Source: Coriobacteriia bacterium (GTDB lineage: Bacteria; Actinomycetota; Coriobacteriia; Coriobacteriales; QAMH01). From it: a stretch of 14,211 bases of DNA. This document shows positions 11,445-14,211 of this stretch, piece by piece. Made by a program: the position numbers and the translations under genes. The stretch is from contig CAAEKX010000178.1 of assembly GCA_900756605.1 (NCBI GenBank), positions 1 through 14,211 on the forward strand. The letters are read 5' to 3'. How positions within the stretch are numbered: the first letter of the stretch is position 1; each line of letters starts with the position of its first letter. The notes below the pieces were generated by a model that was not told the DNA's origin, ran no database searches, and was given only the letters and a program-made list of their open reading frames with translations.

Positions 11445-14211
11445 CTATTCGTCCAAATTGGTCGTCAGGTAATCGTAGAGATCCGCACGAACGGGCGTTT
11501 CCAGTTCATAGGCAATCTCGACAGCGCCTGTCTTGCCATCTGCCAGCACAATTTGCTTGAACTCTCCTGTCGGATAGATTTCCCCGAGGAAGTAGAACTC
11601 TTTGCCCTGATCGGCATCGTCTTTGTTCTTGCGCATGAACAGATAGCAACGGACTCCGTTTGTTTTGCTGTTGGCAAGCATACGGATTTCGGGCGATTGC
11701 GTATTGCGGTTGCTTTTCGAGATTGCGATGAGTCTATTCTCGGAGATAAAGCGATCCTCATATTGCGTTGTAATGCTTATGGTCGGATCTTTCTCGTAAT
11801 TTACGAATACGGGAAAAGTGTTTGTCTGCTTGTCATGGAAGTATCCGCCAATGTTTTGAAAGTTTGGCTCCTTTTCCCATCTCAGAAGGCGACATACCTC
11901 CTCACGTGAGTACTTTTCGTTCAAAACGAAATTCGTGTCTTTATAAGAACCTGAATAAAACTCTGCATTTCGATGACAGCCAAAATTGACTGCGTCGATA
12001 ACTGCTCGTCGAAACGCTTCGTTATCAAGTGCATTAGCAAACCAATCCGAAAGCCTGAATGTGCCATTTTCAAATGTCGCCAGATTTTCTCCGGCTTTCG
12101 AGTATTCCCCGTTAAGTACGCGAGCTACAGAGGCAACTTCATCCGCTGGCGTGTCGTGGGGCGAATATGCGCTGCTCTGATAATCCCCCTGCTGCACCAG
12201 CTCTTTTAATACGAGGAGATCCTCACGGCGCTTGCCACTTGCAAGCTTGGTGGAAATGAACTTGAGCGCGGCAAGCTGGTGATTATTAAGAGGGGCACCG
12301 TAGGACTTTTCGTACTTCTGCAGAAAAGCAGCGTACGATCCGTATTTGTTAATGATGATCATAGGATCGATGGCTTCGTTTTCGTCAAAATCCATTAATG
12401 TTGGAATACGGCCAAGGATCTGTTTCAAGCTTTCGTATTCACCACGAATCAACTTGGCATCGCTAAACCGTCCTTCTTCAAGTGCTTTGAAGATGCGTTT
12501 TTCAGAAATCTCATCAAAGGATATGGTCGAGCAGCCTGGAATTGTCGTGCTCCCTTCCTTAACGACCTTTCTCAAGGTGTCTTTGTTGTATGTACGATCA
12601 CCCGAAAGCGCCATGGGTATAAGGAAGTTGTTTTGATAGTTGCCGATGAAATCAAGTACAAGTGTGTACTCTTTGTTGTCGAATTTACGCAGTCCTCTAC
12701 CGAGTTGCTGTGTAAATACGATTGTCGAGTCTGTTCTACGAAGCATGATTATCTGATTCAACGAGGGAATATCGATACCCTCGTTGAGAATATCAACGGA
12801 AAGCAGGTACTCTAGCTCGCCTGATTCCAGCCGTGCAATCGCCTCGTTTCTGTCTTCTTCGGCAGTTGCTCCAGAGATAGCGCGCGTGCGATAGCCAGCC
12901 TGGTTCAGCTTTTCTGAAAGCTCGGCGGCCTCTTCATTTCTTGAACAGAAGATCAGACCCCGCCTGCCCTCCTTGCAGACCGTGTACTCTTCGATTTTGC
13001 TGACTATATGACGTACCCGCTCGTCAGAAGTAAGCTTCGAGAAAAGAGTCACATCATCCAGATCGCTTTCGTCAATGTTGAGATCCGCAATCCCGAAATA
13101 ATGGAAAGGCGCGAGCATTTCGTTATCGAGGGCATCCTGCAGCGTGATGCGATATGCAATGACGTGGTTAAAGAGGCTGTATACGTCATAGCCATCGGTA
13201 CGTGAGGGCGTCGCTGTCATTCCAAGAAAGAACTTTGGATTGAAGTAATTCAGGAGCTTCTGGTAACTCTCGGCCCCGGTCCTATGCGCTTCATCGATGA
13301 TGATGTAGTCAAAGGCGTCAGGGTCAAATTCCTCGCGATGTTTCGACAGGCTTGTAACCATAGCAAAAACGCAGGTTGTATTAGGAGAGCAAGAGCATTC
13401 CCCATATATGCCATATGTATATCTGGAGCCGAGTACGCGCCTGAAACTCTGCAGAGATGCCGAGAGAATGCGTTTGCGGTGCGCGACGAAAAGAATACGT
13501 TTTGGATTACATGCCCGCACATCAAGGGCAGATAGGTAGGTTTTGCCCGTGCCTGTGGCTGAGACGAGGAGCGCACGGTGTTCATCTCGTTTGTGCAACA
13601 CTGCCAAGGCTTCGAGTGCTTGGGATTGCATTGCGTTCGGTTTGATTTCGTTTGCTTCGTGCGCGCGCGAAGGGGAAGGTTCATCGCTTACCGCAAATGC
13701 GATGTTGTTGGTTCGTGAGGACTTCTTTGCAGACGGCTCTGAAATCAGATAGTCGCGATATTCATTTATCCATGATTCGCTGAGCCTAACGGTGTTTTCC
13801 GATGACCAGAGAGCGTTAAACTCATCTCTCACTCGAGACAACATTTCGCCGCCCTCGAACGATCGAAAAAGAACGTTCCATTCCTTATTGCAGGTGAGGG
13901 CCTTTTGCGTGAGGTTCGAGCTACCTATGACGATAGTTGAGAGCTGATCTTTATTAAAGAAATAGCCTTTGGCGTGCATTTCTCCCTGATAGACGCGGGT
14001 TTCGATATTGGGGAATTCAAGAAGCTTTGCAAGTGCGCTTGGATCGTTGAAGTTCAGATATGTTGATACAAGGATTCGCCCCGGGATATCCCTTGCAGCT
14101 AGCATGCGCAATATATCGATGAGAGCCTGTATGCCACCGGCAGTGACAAATGCAACCGAGAAGTCGAAGGAGACGCAGTCAACCAGTTCGCGCTTGAGCA
14201 CCGATAGCACA
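11445..14211 (-). CDS. PLD-like nuclease / SF2 helicase / DUF3427 fusion protein (N-terminus beyond window)
   Basis: At least 921 residues are visible; the frame is open to the right edge, and the GTG at 14210 is probably internal, since relatives start some 40-60 residues earlier. Visible residues 1-150 are a phospholipase-D-like domain with H79-x-K81 and GSSNLT (96-101); the HKD aspartate is shifted or degenerate. Residues 190-530 are a superfamily 2 helicase: ATGTGKT (218-224), DEAH (306-309), TAT (332-334), the SVDILNEGIDIP strand (471-482) and QQLGRGLRK (501-509). Residues from ~555 to the end match the DUF3427-type C-terminal region, ending in a GEIYPTGEF strand. It should bind and move along or cut nucleic acid with ATP. 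A phage- or plasmid-defence role is plausible but unproven. It is more AT-rich than serA (26/60 G+C at 12601-12660 against 39/60 at 8281-8340), which hints at transfer. No terminator separates it from the Nudix gene. Confidence 0.93.
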   Translation of the reverse strand, partial: VLSVLKRELVDCVSFDFSVAFVTAGGIQALIDILRMLAARDIPGRILVSTYLNFNDPSALAKLLEFPNIETRVYQGEMHAKGYFFNKDQLSTIVIGSSNLTQKALTCNKEWNVLFRSFEGGEMLSRVRDEFNALWSSENTVRLSESWINEYRDYLISEPSAKKSSRTNNIAFAVSDEPSPSRAHEANEIKPNAMQSQALEALAVLHKRDEHRALLVSATGTGKTYLSALDVRACNPKRILFVAHRKRILSASLQSFRRVLGSRYTYGIYGECSCSPNTTCVFAMVTSLSKHREEFDPDAFDYIIIDEAHRTGAESYQKLLNYFNPKFFLGMTATPSRTDGYDVYSLFNHVIAYRITLQDALDNEMLAPFHYFGIADLNIDESDLDDVTLFSKLTSDERVRHIVSKIEEYTVCKEGRRGLIFCSRNEEAAELSEKLNQAGYRTRAISGATAEEDRNEAIARLESGELEYLLSVDILNEGIDIPSLNQIIMLRRTDSTIVFTQQLGRGLRKFDNKEYTLVLDFIGNYQNNFLIPMALSGDRTYNKDTLRKVVKEGSTTIPGCSTISFDEISEKRIFKALEEGRFSDAKLIRGEYESLKQILGRIPTLMDFDENEAIDPMIIINKYGSYAAFLQKYEKSYGAPLNNHQLAALKFISTKLASGKRREDLLVLKELVQQGDYQSSAYSPHDTPADEVASVARVLNGEYSKAGENLATFENGTFRLSDWFANALDNEAFRRAVIDAVNFGCHRNAEFYSGSYKDTNFVLNEKYSREEVCRLLRWEKEPNFQNIGGYFHDKQTNTFPVFVNYEKDPTISITTQYEDRFISENRLIAISKSNRNTQSPEIRMLANSKTNGVRCYLFMRKNKDDADQGKEFYFLGEIYPTGEFKQIVLADGKTGAVEIAYELETPVRADLYDYLTTNLDE

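Noticed and set aside
14208..14210. GTG as the start codon of the helicase
   Set aside because: The frame stays open to the window edge and relatives have about 40-60 more residues before this point, so the true start is outside.

Overview
The window looks like chromosome of a high-GC, anaerobic, gut-type actinobacterium, most likely class Coriobacteriia (Eggerthellaceae or a relative). The pointers are high-GC codon use, strong AGGAGG ribosome sites, a soluble acetylene-hydratase-like molybdopterin enzyme next to an acyl-CoA synthetase, and a PD-(D/E)XK-like protein of a type I associate with that class. This is inference from gene content; there is no rRNA or other marker in the window.

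Region 1 (1-5818, all minus strand, read right to left) is a probable metabolic cluster. It holds an XRE-cupin regulator, an AMP-forming acyl-CoA synthetase of the medium-chain/aromatic acid type, a 745-aa cytoplasmic molybdopterin oxidoreductase resembling acetylene hydratase, a 76-aa helix-hairpin-helix-like protein, a 63-aa four-cysteine zinc-ribbon/rubredoxin-like protein, and a TetR-type regulator cut by the left edge. Strong RNA hairpins lie in two of the gaps: after the regulator stop, and as a tandem pair at the stop of the molybdopterin enzyme. The set suggests activation of an acid as its CoA thioester plus a Mo/W-dependent transformation, with two regulators. The substrate cannot be read from sequence.

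Region 2 (5972-7443, minus) has two poorly known genes: a 118-aa protein I do not recognise, and a 333-aa protein with a degenerate PD-(D/E)XK (DUF559/Vsr-like) core that seems to be expressed from a leaderless promoter.

Region 3 (7652-10079, plus) is housekeeping: D-3-phosphoglycerate dehydrogenase (serA) with its own clear intrinsic terminator, then a short radical SAM protein of the TatD-associated type, with no tatD in view.

Region 4 (10076-14211) looks accessory. A RelB/DinJ-type antitoxin with a PIN-domain toxin (minus, ATGA overlap) has an almost perfect palindromic operator lying over its promoter. A MutT-type Nudix hydrolase (plus) follows. Next comes a large, relatively AT-rich PLD-nuclease/SF2-helicase/DUF3427 protein (minus) whose N-terminus is beyond the right edge. 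Both convergent gene pairs here meet tail to tail with essentially no intergenic space. No tRNA, rRNA, IS element or CRISPR array was seen, and no gap above 300 bases exists.
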